The notes under the pieces: generated by a model
The model's input: the letters and a program-made list of their open reading frames with translations, nothing else
Database searches by the model: none
What the model was told of the DNA's origin: nothing
NCBI RefSeq assembly: GCF_045635475.1
Contig: NZ_JBJGXI010000034.1
Coordinates: forward strand, 1-58,292
DNA from: JBJGXI01 sp045635475
Lineage (GTDB): Bacteria; Bacillota; Bacilli; Bacillales; Amphibacillaceae
DNA length: 58,292 nucleotides
Reading direction: 5' to 3'
In this document: positions 7,565 to 15,509 of the stretch, piece by piece
Numbering within the stretch: position 1 is the stretch's first letter
Layout of the letters: each line of letters starts with the position of its first letter
Made by a program: the position numbers and the translations under genes

Positions 7565-8269
7565 TTAAAAGCCTGTAAACCCAGTCCATATTGCTAGAAA
7601 AGACGTAAGTTTTGTCATCCAATCAAAGAATAGAGCTATACCCATCAGAATCATCATGTATCCTCCAACCTGTACAAGAAGTGGTGCGTGTCTTCTTATC
7701 CAATTCATTTTCCCAACAAAGAAACTTAAAATTAGAAAAGGAATAGAAAAACCTAATGAATAGGCGATCATCATAACCACACCTGTGTCAGGATTGTTAG
7801 CTACTAAAGCAAGTACCGCAGATAAAATAGGTCCTTGACATGGCGTCCATCCCATAGAAAAAGCCATCCCTATCAAAATCGACCCAAAATAACCTGATGG
7901 TCTGTGCTTAAAAGTAATTTTATGATCTTTCATTAAAAACTTAAAGTTAAAGATCCCAACGATAACAAGACCAAAAAAGATAATTAAGATAGCTCCGACT
8001 TGTCTAATTAAATCTTGCCATTCAAACAAAAAATTTCCTAAGAAGGAAGTGGAATACCCTAACAAAATAAAAATGCTTGAAAAACCGATTAAAAAAAAGA
8101 TTGTATGTAAAACACTTTTATAGTTTAACATTGCCTTTTCTTCTTTTATATCATTAACACTCATGCCTGTAATATAAGAAAGAAAAGCTGGAAAAAGTGG
8201 TAAAACACAAGGGGAGACAAACGATAAAAAACCAGCACCAAATGCGATAAACATATTTATTTCAGCCAA
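7565..8269 (-). CDS. ccdA: Cytochrome c biogenesis protein CcdA
   Basis: Polytopic membrane thiol transporter of the DsbD/CcdA family, moving reducing equivalents from cytoplasmic thioredoxin to extracytoplasmic partners such as ResA. The 235 residues have six hydrophobic segments. The two redox cysteines are visible in FVSPCVLPLFPAF near 23 and GWTPCQGP near 148, and the protein ends GFTGF like its B. subtilis homologue. I choose the TTG at 8269, giving the family length of 235, because GGGGGAT lies at the right spacing; the longer open frame to 8302 has no supporting site. First gene of a probable ccdA-mrpB-ccdC operon. Confidence 0.93.
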   Translation of the reverse strand: MAEINMFIAFGAGFLSFVSPCVLPLFPAFLSYITGMSVNDIKEEKAMLNYKSVLHTIFFLIGFSSIFILLGYSTSFLGNFLFEWQDLIRQVGAILIIFFGLVIVGIFNFKFLMKDHKITFKHRPSGYFGSILIGMAFSMGWTPCQGPILSAVLALVANNPDTGVVMMIAYSLGFSIPFLILSFFVGKMNWIRRHAPLLVQVGGYMMILMGIALFFDWMTKLTSFLAIWTGFTGF

Positions 8270-8300
8270 AATAGATCCCCCTACTATATATAAGTGATAC

Positions 8301-8342
8301 ACATAAATCCCTTGGCACGTCTCTGTGCAAGGGATTTATGTA
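8301..8342 (-). terminator. Long stem-loop between yneF and ccdA
   Basis: ACATAAATCCCTTG pairs with CAAGGGATTTATGT, with one bulged base near the loop. It has no strong T run, so it could be a terminator for yneF or a processing or stabilising hairpin. Confidence 0.6.
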
Positions 8343-8356
8343 TGAAAATGCGTAAT

Positions 8357-8575
8357 TTATTTCGTTTGATTATTCATTGCACGCATCATTTGATTAATCT
8401 TCTTCTGTGATGGTTTTTGTCCCATTTGCATCATCATTGTTCGAAGCATTTGCTCGTTAATTGGTGGGTTCTTCTTTAAATAATTCATCATATATTTTCT
8501 TGCAATAAAAAATCCAAGCGCTACACCTGCAATTAAAGTAATAACTGCAATAAGCACACCAAGCCAAATCGCCAT
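8357..8575 (-). CDS. yneF: YneF family (UPF0154) small membrane protein
   Basis: A 72-residue protein with one membrane helix at about 5-25 followed by a basic cytoplasmic tail. The sequence GFFIARKYMMNYLKKNPPIN, then MLRTMMMQMGQKPSQKKINQ, is the conserved core of UPF0154. Function is unknown, although the family is widely conserved in Firmicutes. The ribosome site AAGGAGG is strong. The order sirA-yneF-ccdA is the B. subtilis order. Confidence 0.92.
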   Translation of the reverse strand: MAIWLGVLIAVITLIAGVALGFFIARKYMMNYLKKNPPINEQMLRTMMMQMGQKPSQKKINQMMRAMNNQTK

Positions 8576-8650
8576 GTAAAGCCTTCCTCCTTCAATCTTC
8601 TCTAATACAGTATAGTAAATCCAACAAAATAATACAATAGTTGTCGAATC

Positions 8651-9073
8651 TTAAAGAATCATTTCTTTTTTAGCAGGAGCAATCCATCCATTATTTATTG
8701 TACCTTTTTCGATAATAAAAAAGTTACGGTGAAATGAAATCAATGGTTGAAACAATAAATTATCAGCTTCCTGAACCGTATTGCAATCAATCATTAAGTA
8801 ACGTTCTTCTATATGTATACAAAGAGATTGTCCATGTTTTTTTAATGTCATCGTGTTACCATCTTGATCTATTTTAATGTGAAGGTGAAAATTTTTTATG
8901 TGCTTCAAAAGTTGTGTAAATGAAATTGGTTGCGTAACGTAGTTAAACTGCGTATCTAATACAATAGATCTATTAGTTAAACATTGATTTAAAAAGCGAT
9001 GAAGCACATCAGATTTATAATAGTATTGATAGCAGAATTCTTCCTTGATCCAAAACATAGCGTATTTATGCAT
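8651..9073 (-). CDS. sirA: Sporulation inhibitor of replication SirA
   Basis: In B. subtilis, SirA (YneE) binds the N-terminal domain of DnaA and blocks new rounds of replication once sporulation starts. This 140-residue protein matches it in outline: an N-terminal YxxFWIKEEFCYQYYYKSDV, a central QPISFTQLLKHI, and the C-terminal NNGWIAPAKK that corresponds to the closing GWLNPVKE of the B. subtilis protein. The ATG at 9073 is chosen because TAGGAGGAATATAT precedes it. Divergence from the B. subtilis protein is high, as is usual for this family, but position between tkt and yneF supports the assignment. In B. subtilis transcription is driven by Spo0A; I did not find a clear 0A box. Confidence 0.82.
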   Translation of the reverse strand: MHKYAMFWIKEEFCYQYYYKSDVLHRFLNQCLTNRSIVLDTQFNYVTQPISFTQLLKHIKNFHLHIKIDQDGNTMTLKKHGQSLCIHIEERYLMIDCNTVQEADNLLFQPLISFHRNFFIIEKGTINNGWIAPAKKEMIL

Positions 9074-9188
9074 ATATATTCCTCCTATTTTGAAGAATAT
9101 TATACACAAATATGCATGAAAAACTTGTCACAATCTAGTAAATAAACCCTCAAGTTTTGTCAGTTCACGCATAAAGAAAACAAGGAAT

Positions 9189-9225
9189 TAGCCCCAGGCA
9201 AAACACCGATGCCTGCCAAGGGCTA
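9189..9225 (-). terminator. tkt terminator
   Basis: TAGCCC and GGGCTA arms with an inner CAGGC/GCCTG stem lie just past the transketolase stop, followed on the minus strand by a T-rich but interrupted tract. Confidence 0.65.
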
Positions 9226-9244
9226 AACTGTGATTCATATTTTT

Positions 9245-11245
9245 TTAGAAAAGTGATTTTACTTGTTTTACTACATTTTCAACAGTAAAACCATATTCAG
9301 CCATAACTTTATCGCCATCAGCAGAAGCACCAAATGTGTCGATTGCTAAGATTTTTCCTTCATCTCCGACAAAGCGTTCCCAGCCGAATGATGATCCCAT
9401 TTCTATACCAAGACGTTTTTTAACCGTTGGTGGTAGTACTTTATCTTTATATGCTTGGTCTTGTTTCGCGAAACGATCCCATGATGGAATGCTAACAACA
9501 CTAACATCAAGGTTCTTCTCTTTAAGCTGTTCTTGTGCTTTAACAGCTAGCTGAACCTCAGAACCAGTTGCAATTAACAAGGCGTCAGGAGTTTCTTTCG
9601 TTGCAGGACTTACCACATATCCACCTTTTTTAACACCTTGATAGGCATTTTCAGCCGTACCTGCTAATGTTGGTAGGTTTTGTCTTGTTAAAACAAGAAC
9701 GGTTGGTAACTTATTTGATTCAAGCGATAATCTCCACGCAGCCTGTGCTTCGTTTCCATCTGCAGGACGTATTACGGAAAGATTTGGCATCGCTCTTAAG
9801 GATGCTAATTGTTCGACAGGCTCATGTGTTGGCCCGTCTTCTCCGACAGCTATAGAATCATGAGTTAGTACATAAGTAACTGGTAAGTCCATGATTGCTG
9901 ATAAACGAACTGCTGCACGAAGATAATCACTAAATACAAAGAATGTACTTGCAAAAACTTTTAGTCCGCCGTGAAGAGCCATACCATTCACAGCTGCAGC
10001 CATCGCAAATTCACGAACACCAAACCAAATGTTTCTTCCGGCAGGGTTTTCTTTTGAGAAATCGCCACCATCTTTTATGGTTGTTTTGTTCGAGCCAGCA
10101 AGATCTGCACTTCCACCGAAAAAGTTCGGAACTGCCTTAGCAATACTATTTAATACTTCACCAGAAGAAGCACGAGTCGCTAATGTATCTTTACCTGCTT
10201 CGTATTCAGGAAGCTCTTTATCCCAGCCTTCAGGTAATTCATTATTCATAGCTTGAAGCAATTCAGTTGCTAGTTCAGGATACGCTTGTTTATATTCGTT
10301 AAAAAGTTCATCCCATTCTGCTTGAGTTTTCTGTCCACGATCTTGAATTTTTTCTTTGAAATCGCTATAAACTTCTTCTGGCACATGAAAATCATCATGT
10401 GTCCACTCATAAAATTCTTTAGTTAACTTTATTTCATCTGCACCTAATGGAGCGCCGTGTGAAGCTGATGAACCAGATTTATTAGGTGAACCAAAACCAA
10501 TAACCGTTTTAACTTCGATTAATGTAGGTTGTTCTGTATTAGCTTTTGCTTGTTGTAGTGCTTTTGCTATCTCATCTGTATCATTGCCATCTTCTACTCG
10601 AATTACTTGCCAGCCGTATGCTTTAAATCTGCCTTCTACATCTTCAGAAAATGATTTATTTAACTCGCCGTCTAAAGAAATATCATTAGAATCATATAGT
10701 GCGATTAATTTCCCTAGACCAAGGTGACCAGCAAGTGAAGCAGTTTCATGTGAGATACCTTCCATTAGATCGCCATCACTTACAATTGCATATGTAAAGT
10801 GGTCTACAACATTATACTTTTCTCTATTAAACTTAGCGGATAAATGTTTTTCAGCCATTGCCATACCAACAGACATCGCAATCCCTTGTCCTAATGGGCC
10901 AGTTGTAGCTTCAACACCATCTGTGTGATGAACTTCTGGATGTCCTGGTGTCTTTGAATCCCATTGTCTAAATCCTTTTAGATCATCAATCGTAACATTA
11001 TAGCCCGATAGATGAAGCATTCCGTAAAGTAGCATAGATCCATGTCCTGCTGACAATACGAACCGATCTCGGTTAAACCATTTCGAATCTTTCGGATTCT
11101 GGTCCATAAATTCTGTCCATAGCGTATAAGCCATTGGTGCAGCTCCCATTGGAAGACCTGGATGCCCTGAATTTGCTTTTTCAATTGCATCTATTGCCAA
11201 TGTTCTGATGGTGTTAATAGATAATTGTTTTACATCATTAGACAT
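9245..11245 (-). CDS. tkt: Transketolase
   Basis: Thiamine-diphosphate enzyme of the pentose phosphate pathway that moves two-carbon ketol units between sugar phosphates. The 666 residues have the expected three parts: the TPP-binding N-terminal domain with GHPGLPMGAAPMAY and SDGDLMEGISHE, the pyrimidine-binding domain with FASTFFVFSDYLR and THDSIAVGEDGPTHEP, and a C-terminal domain with GSEVQLAV. The ATG at 11245 follows AAAGGGG; an upstream in-frame start at 11296 would add 17 residues with no family support. It is flanked by ynzC and sirA as in B. subtilis. Confidence 0.97.
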   Translation of the reverse strand: MSNDVKQLSINTIRTLAIDAIEKANSGHPGLPMGAAPMAYTLWTEFMDQNPKDSKWFNRDRFVLSAGHGSMLLYGMLHLSGYNVTIDDLKGFRQWDSKTPGHPEVHHTDGVEATTGPLGQGIAMSVGMAMAEKHLSAKFNREKYNVVDHFTYAIVSDGDLMEGISHETASLAGHLGLGKLIALYDSNDISLDGELNKSFSEDVEGRFKAYGWQVIRVEDGNDTDEIAKALQQAKANTEQPTLIEVKTVIGFGSPNKSGSSASHGAPLGADEIKLTKEFYEWTHDDFHVPEEVYSDFKEKIQDRGQKTQAEWDELFNEYKQAYPELATELLQAMNNELPEGWDKELPEYEAGKDTLATRASSGEVLNSIAKAVPNFFGGSADLAGSNKTTIKDGGDFSKENPAGRNIWFGVREFAMAAAVNGMALHGGLKVFASTFFVFSDYLRAAVRLSAIMDLPVTYVLTHDSIAVGEDGPTHEPVEQLASLRAMPNLSVIRPADGNEAQAAWRLSLESNKLPTVLVLTRQNLPTLAGTAENAYQGVKKGGYVVSPATKETPDALLIATGSEVQLAVKAQEQLKEKNLDVSVVSIPSWDRFAKQDQAYKDKVLPPTVKKRLGIEMGSSFGWERFVGDEGKILAIDTFGASADGDKVMAEYGFTVENVVKQVKSLF

Positions 11246-11379
11246 TTTTTTATCCCCTTTCTCAATTAAACTTTCAAATGTACGTACATCTATCATCGTA
11301 TAATGAATTGACTAAATTAACAAGTGACAACCTATAGCTTATTTATTAATTATGACAATTATTCGAAAAAAATAAAATA

Positions 11380-11616
11380 TTAATGGTTGTATTTTTCTCT
11401 GTCTTGATAATCCTTTAATTTTTGCGGGGTAACATCTGCTCCGGTGGGATCAACAACTTTCATGTTTTTTAGATGATTTTTAAACGAACCTCTAACATTT
11501 TTTAAATATTCTTTACGCAGCTCTTGTTGTTCCTCTTTTTCTTTGTCATTCAAACCGCTACCCTTGGATTTCTTTGCTAATTCATTAATTCTATTTAATT
11601 TAGCTTTTGATATCAT
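11380..11616 (-). CDS. ynzC: YnzC family (DUF896) protein
   Basis: A 78-residue cytoplasmic helical protein. It opens MISKAKLNRINELAKKSKGS, followed by LNDKEKEEQQELRKEYL, the helical hairpin that defines DUF896; the tail KVVDPTGADVTPQKLKDY is also conserved. In B. subtilis ynzC is the third gene of the LexA-controlled yneA-yneB-ynzC operon, with unknown function. Here the 766-base gap 11647-12412 and a terminator separate it from yneB, so it may have left the SOS operon. The start at 11616 is supported by TAAGGAGAG. Confidence 0.9.
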   Translation of the reverse strand: MISKAKLNRINELAKKSKGSGLNDKEKEEQQELRKEYLKNVRGSFKNHLKNMKVVDPTGADVTPQKLKDYQDREKYNH

Positions 11617-11696
11617 ACAAACTCTCCTTATCGTTTGCTCTAACATTCTTTTATAAAATAGCTCATTTCGTAAAAGATTGTTGTTTGTAAAAACTT

Positions 11697-12000
11697 CATA
11701 GTTGAACTAAAAAGCGACGTAACGTAGTGCTCGTGATTTCCGCTCCAGGCAGTCGCCTTTAGCTAATTTAAAGCGTTTTTCTTTAAACAGGCACGGCTTC
11801 AGCTAACTCAGAAGCAAATGTTTTGGTGGGGCGAGTAATCGCAGTCCCCAAGTACACTTCTTAGTGGATCTTCAGCCCGTGCTGCTCACGTGGGACATTG
11901 AATTAACTTCCCCGAATTACGCCATATAACGAAAATGCGGTCGAGGACCGACTGCCAGCCCAAATCACCATCTTGTTAGTAAATTCAACAATTGAAAAAC
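11697..12000. repeat. Decayed copy of the large palindromic repeat
   Basis: Blocks such as gtaacgtagtgctcgtgatt, then GCACGGCTTCAGCTAACTCA and GCGAGTAATCGCAGTCCC match the reverse complement of the element at 31750-32082 in the same order, with deletions between them. The first part of the 766-base gap between ynzC and yneB is this copy; no gene is seen in the gap. Confidence 0.65.
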
Positions 12001-12120
12001 TATACTAAGCCGCGGGAAAATACTCCCTTTCAGTCTCGATGTGATACGCAGGTGAAGCCGCACAAGATCAAAACGGACACCTGGGTGCTTATTTTGCGTG
12101 AAATATCAAATTTGACTATT

Positions 12121-12253
12121 TGGCGGACAGGAGAGACCTTATTTGCTTAAAACTGCTTGCATTGAGGGCTTTTTAGTCAAATAAGCGCGCTAGTGGCCGT
12201 ACAATCGAAATGATACCCTTTTTGTCACAGATAAGATCTCTGGTGTCCGCCAA
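12121..12253. repeat. Second repeat family, copy 1
   Basis: The segment is bounded by GGCGGACAGGAGAGACCTT and its imperfect inverse ending TCTCTGGTGTCCGCC. The same layout with more mismatches occurs at 27896-28020. The inside is AT-rich with no open frame of note. Confidence 0.55.
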
Positions 12254-12371
12254 TAGCTAAAACAATCTTGTCTCCTAGGTCTTATCGCAATTTTTGCTGC
12301 TGCTATACTACGTCGGATCCTAGCTGTAGTACGTAACAATACTTTTAAGAAAACATACTTTATAATAAATT

Positions 12372-12414
12372 AAAAAGACAAGCATTTTACATATTGTAAA
12401 TAGCTTGTCTTTTT
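12372..12414 (-). terminator. yneB terminator overlapping the stop codon
   Basis: AAAAAGACAAGC and GCTTGTCTTTTT form a 12-bp stem with an 18-base AT-rich loop. The left arm overlaps the end of yneB. Confidence 0.8.
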
Positions 12415-13078
12415 ATTCTATCTTAATGTTTTCCTTTGATTCAAGCATTTTGTACTCTTTATACCTTCTATGAACAGTAGCTTTTGAAACATGATAACCT
12501 AATCCATTTAATGTAGCAGCAATTTCTGCAAAAGTTAATTTGTTTCCTCGTAAGCGAATAACTTCTTTAATTGGAAACTCAATCCGCTCTCTTCCTGAGC
12601 CTTGATTTTGATGTGATAAGTTTTTGGTTGGATCAAATCCACGTTGAATCGCTTTTTGCATCCCACGTTTAATCTTCGCGTTGTGAATTTTACGTTGGTA
12701 TTCTTCTACAATACTGACAATTTGCAATACCATGGAATCGGCTTCAGAAATTTGTAACTCACCTTGATTTATATGTGTATAAATCGAAATATTAAGTTTA
12801 TCTAACTGATGTAATAACGCAATCTTGGCATTTCCTCTTCCTAAACGGGTCTCATCTTGGATAAGCAGGCAATCTGCATCTCCTAATGCAAATATATCAA
12901 GCATTCGAAAAATCCCATCACGCTCTATCTCATAGCCACTAGCCTGTTCTTCGATAACTTCAACAACTTCCATTTGATAACTTTTAGCTAATGATAGTAA
13001 TTCCTGCTTTTGACGAGAGAGAGACGTCACTTGTTCTTCTTTTGTTGTACTAACTCTACTATATATAATAGCGTTCAT
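12413..13078 (-). CDS. yneB: YneB family serine-resolvase-like protein
   Basis: A 221-residue protein of the small serine recombinase fold. Visible are the N-terminal catalytic segment IIYSRVSTTKEEQ (serine in YSRVST), the SLSRQKQEL helix, IQDETRLGRG, and a C-terminal helix-turn-helix (EVIRLRGNKLTFAEIAATLN). In B. subtilis yneB is the second gene of the SOS-induced yneA-yneB-ynzC operon; whether it recombines DNA is not established. Here it lies 35 bases after a 28-residue membrane peptide and shares its LexA-controlled promoter. No att or res site is seen nearby. Confidence 0.88.
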   Translation of the reverse strand: MNAIIYSRVSTTKEEQVTSLSRQKQELLSLAKSYQMEVVEVIEEQASGYEIERDGIFRMLDIFALGDADCLLIQDETRLGRGNAKIALLHQLDKLNISIYTHINQGELQISEADSMVLQIVSIVEEYQRKIHNAKIKRGMQKAIQRGFDPTKNLSHQNQGSGRERIEFPIKEVIRLRGNKLTFAEIAATLNGLGYHVSKATVHRRYKEYKMLESKENIKIE

Positions 13079-13113
13079 TGTCGTTTCCTCTTTTCTGGAT
13101 GAATATAGAATTT

Positions 13114-13200
13114 TTAACCAATAGAGAAGTACATAAATCCTAGTGTGAAAATAAATGCAATTACATAGAAATAATCAACTTTTGATAGTTTATGAAACAA
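13114..13200 (-). CDS. 28-aa SOS-controlled membrane peptide in the yneA position
   Basis: A 29-codon frame begins with TTG just after an excellent AAGGAGGAGATTAAA ribosome site and ends TAA. The peptide starts with HKLSKVDYF after the initiator region and continues as one hydrophobic helix (VIAFIFTLGFMYFSIG), so it should insert in the membrane. It is the first gene behind the divergent promoter whose spacer is a LexA box, and yneB follows 35 bases later. In B. subtilis this place holds yneA, a division inhibitor with one membrane helix and a LysM domain; here no LysM domain is encoded. It could be a reduced YneA, or an unrelated SOS peptide analogous in role to SosA or YneA. The function is inference; the ribosome site, promoter and membrane helix are seen. 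Confidence 0.65.
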   Translation of the reverse strand: MFHKLSKVDYFYVIAFIFTLGFMYFSIG

Positions 13201-13222
13201 TTTAATCTCCTCCTTTTAAATG

Positions 13223-13300
13223 AGAACTTCTGTTCGTCTATATACTATATTATAATCGAACGTAGGTTCTTGTCAACAGTTTTACTCGAACGAATGTTTG
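13223..13300. promoter_or_regulatory. Three LexA (SOS) boxes between lexA and the yneB operon
   Basis: Three matches to the Gram-positive box CGAAC-N4-GTTCG are present: AGAACTTCTGTTCG at 13223-13236, CGAACGTAGGTTCT at 13257-13270 and CGAACGAATGTTTG at 13287-13300. Each departs by one base. The middle box fills the spacer of the leftward promoter and the third overlaps the -35 region of lexA. Multiple boxes in this intergenic region are also known in B. subtilis. Confidence 0.9.
13249..13276 (-). promoter_or_regulatory. Leftward SOS promoter for the membrane peptide and yneB
   Basis: On the minus strand TTGACA (13271-13276) and TATAAT (13249-13254) are separated by 16 bases. Both hexamers are consensus, so strong expression is expected once LexA leaves the box inside the spacer. 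Confidence 0.85.
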
Positions 13301-13326
13301 TATAAACTTGGTAAGCATGGTATAAT
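13298..13326 (+). promoter_or_regulatory. lexA promoter
   Basis: TTGTAT (13298-13303), a 17-base spacer and TATAAT (13321-13326). The -35 overlaps the third LexA box, which fits autorepression. Confidence 0.8.
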
Positions 13327-13362
13327 AACGTTAATAAATCATATGTGCGAGGTGTTCATTTC

Positions 13363-13986
13363 ATGACAAAACTATCAAATAGACAACAAGCAATATTGGA
13401 ATACATTAAAGAACAAGTTGTAGATAAAGGATATCCACCATCAGTTAGAGAAATCGGCGAAGCCGTAGGTCTAGCATCTAGTTCTACCGTTCATGGACAT
13501 CTATCAAGATTAGAAAAAAAAGGGTATATTCGTCGTGATCCGACTAAACCGAGAGCAATAGAGGTGTTGAATTTAGAAGGTACCGATTCTATTCCTAAAG
13601 GAGAAGCAACATTTGCTCCGGTAATTGGAAAAGTAACTGCAGGCCTACCAATTACTGCGGTAGAAAATATCGAAGAATACGTGCCATTACCTAGTACAAT
13701 AGCAAATCCAAATGAAAATATATATGTGCTTATTATTGAAGGTGATAGTATGATAGAGGCTGGTATTTTAGATGGTGATATGGTAATTGTAAAACAACAA
13801 CAAACAGCGCAAAACGGTGAGATCGTTGTAGCTATGACAGATGAGGAAGAAGCTACTGTTAAGCGATTCTTTAAAGAAAAGGACCATATTAGGCTTCAAC
13901 CCGAAAACGCAACAATGGCCCCTTTAATATATGATAATGTTTCGATTCTTGGTAAAGTTGTTGGATTATATAGACATATAGAATAA
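13363..13986 (+). CDS. lexA: LexA repressor
   Basis: SOS repressor and self-cleaving protease, 207 residues. The N-terminal winged helix (1-65) contains PPSVREIGEAVGLASSSTVH; the C-terminal peptidase domain has the cleavage bond Ala93-Gly94 in KVTAGLP, catalytic Ser129 in EGDSMIEAG and Lys167 in ATVKRFF. All key residues are intact. I start at the ATG at 13363 because GAGGTG lies at proper spacing; the GTG at 13345 has no such site. Its divergent promoter region holds three LexA boxes. It ends in a strong terminator. Confidence 0.98.
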   Translation: MTKLSNRQQAILEYIKEQVVDKGYPPSVREIGEAVGLASSSTVHGHLSRLEKKGYIRRDPTKPRAIEVLNLEGTDSIPKGEATFAPVIGKVTAGLPITAVENIEEYVPLPSTIANPNENIYVLIIEGDSMIEAGILDGDMVIVKQQQTAQNGEIVVAMTDEEEATVKRFFKEKDHIRLQPENATMAPLIYDNVSILGKVVGLYRHIE

Positions 13987-13987
13987 G

Positions 13988-14024
13988 AAAAAACTGTCGC
14001 ATTAGAAAAGTGCGACAGTTTTTT
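13988..14024 (+). terminator. lexA terminator
   Basis: AACTGTCGCA and TGCGACAGTT form a 10-bp stem around a 9-base loop, followed by TTTT. Confidence 0.9.
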
Positions 14025-14116
14025 GTTGTCTTAAATATTATAAAATTAAACAGCTGTGTACATTACTTACCCACGGCTGGTACCATGGCAGAAAGTATTT
14101 CATAGACAACTACAAC

Positions 14117-14145
14117 AAAAACCTCGGCACATGTGCCGAGGTTTT
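14117..14145 (-). terminator. glnA terminator
   Basis: AAAACCTCGGCAC and GTGCCGAGGTTTT form a perfect 13-bp stem with a two-base loop, running into further T residues on the minus strand. Confidence 0.9.
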
Positions 14146-14152
14146 AATGGAA

Positions 14153-15484
14153 TTAATACTGTTGTAAGTATTGATCTCTTTCCCATGGGTGAACTTGCGT
14201 TCTGAACATATCCCACTCGATCTCTTTAGCTTCAACAAAGTGTTCAAAAATATGCTCTCCTAATGCATCTACAATAATGTCATTAGATTTAAGTTGTTGA
14301 ACTGCATCATATAAAGTTGCAGGAAGATCCTGAACTCCATTTGCTTCTCTTTCTACTTTATCCATAACATAAATGTTACGATCAACAGCTTTTGGAGCTT
14401 CTAATTGATTTTCGATTCCATCAAGACCAGCAGCTAGCAATACAGCCATTGCAAGATACGGATTAGCCGCAGGGTCTACACTACGAACCTCAATACGAGT
14501 ACTCATACCTCTTGAAGCAGGTACACGGATTAAAGGACTTCTGTTCGTTCCTGACCAAGCAACATAACAAGGTGCTTCGTAACCTGGTACAAGACGCTTG
14601 TACGAGTTAATAGTTGGGTTAGTAACCGCAGTGAAGCTTAACGCGTGCTTGATGATACCAGCGATAAACTGATAAGCTGTTTCACTTAACTGTAAAGGTC
14701 CGTTTTCATCTAAGAATGTATTTTTTCCTTCTTTGAATAAAGACATGTTACAGTGCATACCAGAACCGTTAACACCAAACAATGGCTTAGGCATAAATGT
14801 AGCGTGTAAACCGTGTTTTCTAGCAATTGTTTTAACTACTAGTTTGAACGTTTGGATATCATCCGCATGTTTAACAGCATCTGCATATTTGAAATCTATT
14901 TCGTGCTGACCAGGAGCAACTTCGTGGTGAGAAGCTTCTACTTCAAATCCCATTTCTTCTAATTCTAATACGATATCACGACGGCAGTTTTCACCAAGAT
15001 CTGTTGGAGCAAGGTCAAAATATCCACCTTTGTCGTTTAATTCAAGTGTAGGTTCTCCTTTTTCATCAAGTTTGAAAAGGAAAAATTCTGGCTCTGTACC
15101 AAGGTTAAATGCACTAAACCCTAAATCTTCCATCTTTTTAAGATTACGCTTTAAGTTGTAACGAGGACAACCTTCAAACGGAGTACCATCTGGTTTATAG
15201 ATATCACAAATGAATCTAGCAACCTTACCCTTTTCTGAAGTCCAAGGGAATACTAAGAAAGTATTAAGATCTGGATATAATTTCATGTCAGATTCCTCTA
15301 TACGAACGAATCCTTCAATTGATGATCCATCGAATGCCATTTCATTATCAAATGCTTTATCTAGTTGACTTAGAGGAATTTCAACGTTCTTAATAGTACC
15401 TAATAAATCAGTAAACTGCAAACGTATAAATTTCACGTTTTCCTCTTCAATTTTCTTTTTAATCTCTTCTCTAGTAAATCCCAT
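14153..15484 (-). CDS. glnA: Glutamine synthetase, type I alpha
   Basis: Makes glutamine from glutamate, ammonia and ATP; in bacilli the feedback-inhibited enzyme also controls GlnR and TnrA. The 443-residue length is that of the GSI-alpha group, without the adenylylation loop of the beta type. Visible are GTIKNVEIP, AFDGSSIEGFVRIEESDM, the metal-binding TEPEFFLF, VAPGQHEIDFKY, GSGMHCNMSLF, NRSPLIRVP and the C-terminal block NPYLAMAVLLAAGLDGI. The ATG follows AGGAGGAGA. It is the second gene of glnR-glnA, 25 bases after glnR. Confidence 0.98.
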   Translation of the reverse strand: MGFTREEIKKKIEEENVKFIRLQFTDLLGTIKNVEIPLSQLDKAFDNEMAFDGSSIEGFVRIEESDMKLYPDLNTFLVFPWTSEKGKVARFICDIYKPDGTPFEGCPRYNLKRNLKKMEDLGFSAFNLGTEPEFFLFKLDEKGEPTLELNDKGGYFDLAPTDLGENCRRDIVLELEEMGFEVEASHHEVAPGQHEIDFKYADAVKHADDIQTFKLVVKTIARKHGLHATFMPKPLFGVNGSGMHCNMSLFKEGKNTFLDENGPLQLSETAYQFIAGIIKHALSFTAVTNPTINSYKRLVPGYEAPCYVAWSGTNRSPLIRVPASRGMSTRIEVRSVDPAANPYLAMAVLLAAGLDGIENQLEAPKAVDRNIYVMDKVEREANGVQDLPATLYDAVQQLKSNDIIVDALGEHIFEHFVEAKEIEWDMFRTQVHPWERDQYLQQY

Positions 15485-15509
15485 GTGTCTCTCCTCCTAT
15501 ATTTTTTGA

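Noticed and set aside
7565..8302. Longer CcdA starting at 8302
   Set aside because: The added residues have no family support and the GGGGGAT site fits the TTG at 8269, which gives the usual 235 residues.
12413..13078. yneB as a sign of a prophage or integrated element
   Set aside because: Its place beside lexA is conserved in Bacillus and no phage genes or attachment sites are nearby.
13345..13362. GTG start six codons upstream of the chosen lexA start
   Set aside because: The GAGGTG ribosome site lies downstream of it and serves the ATG at 13363; LexA proteins normally begin near MTKLSNRQ.
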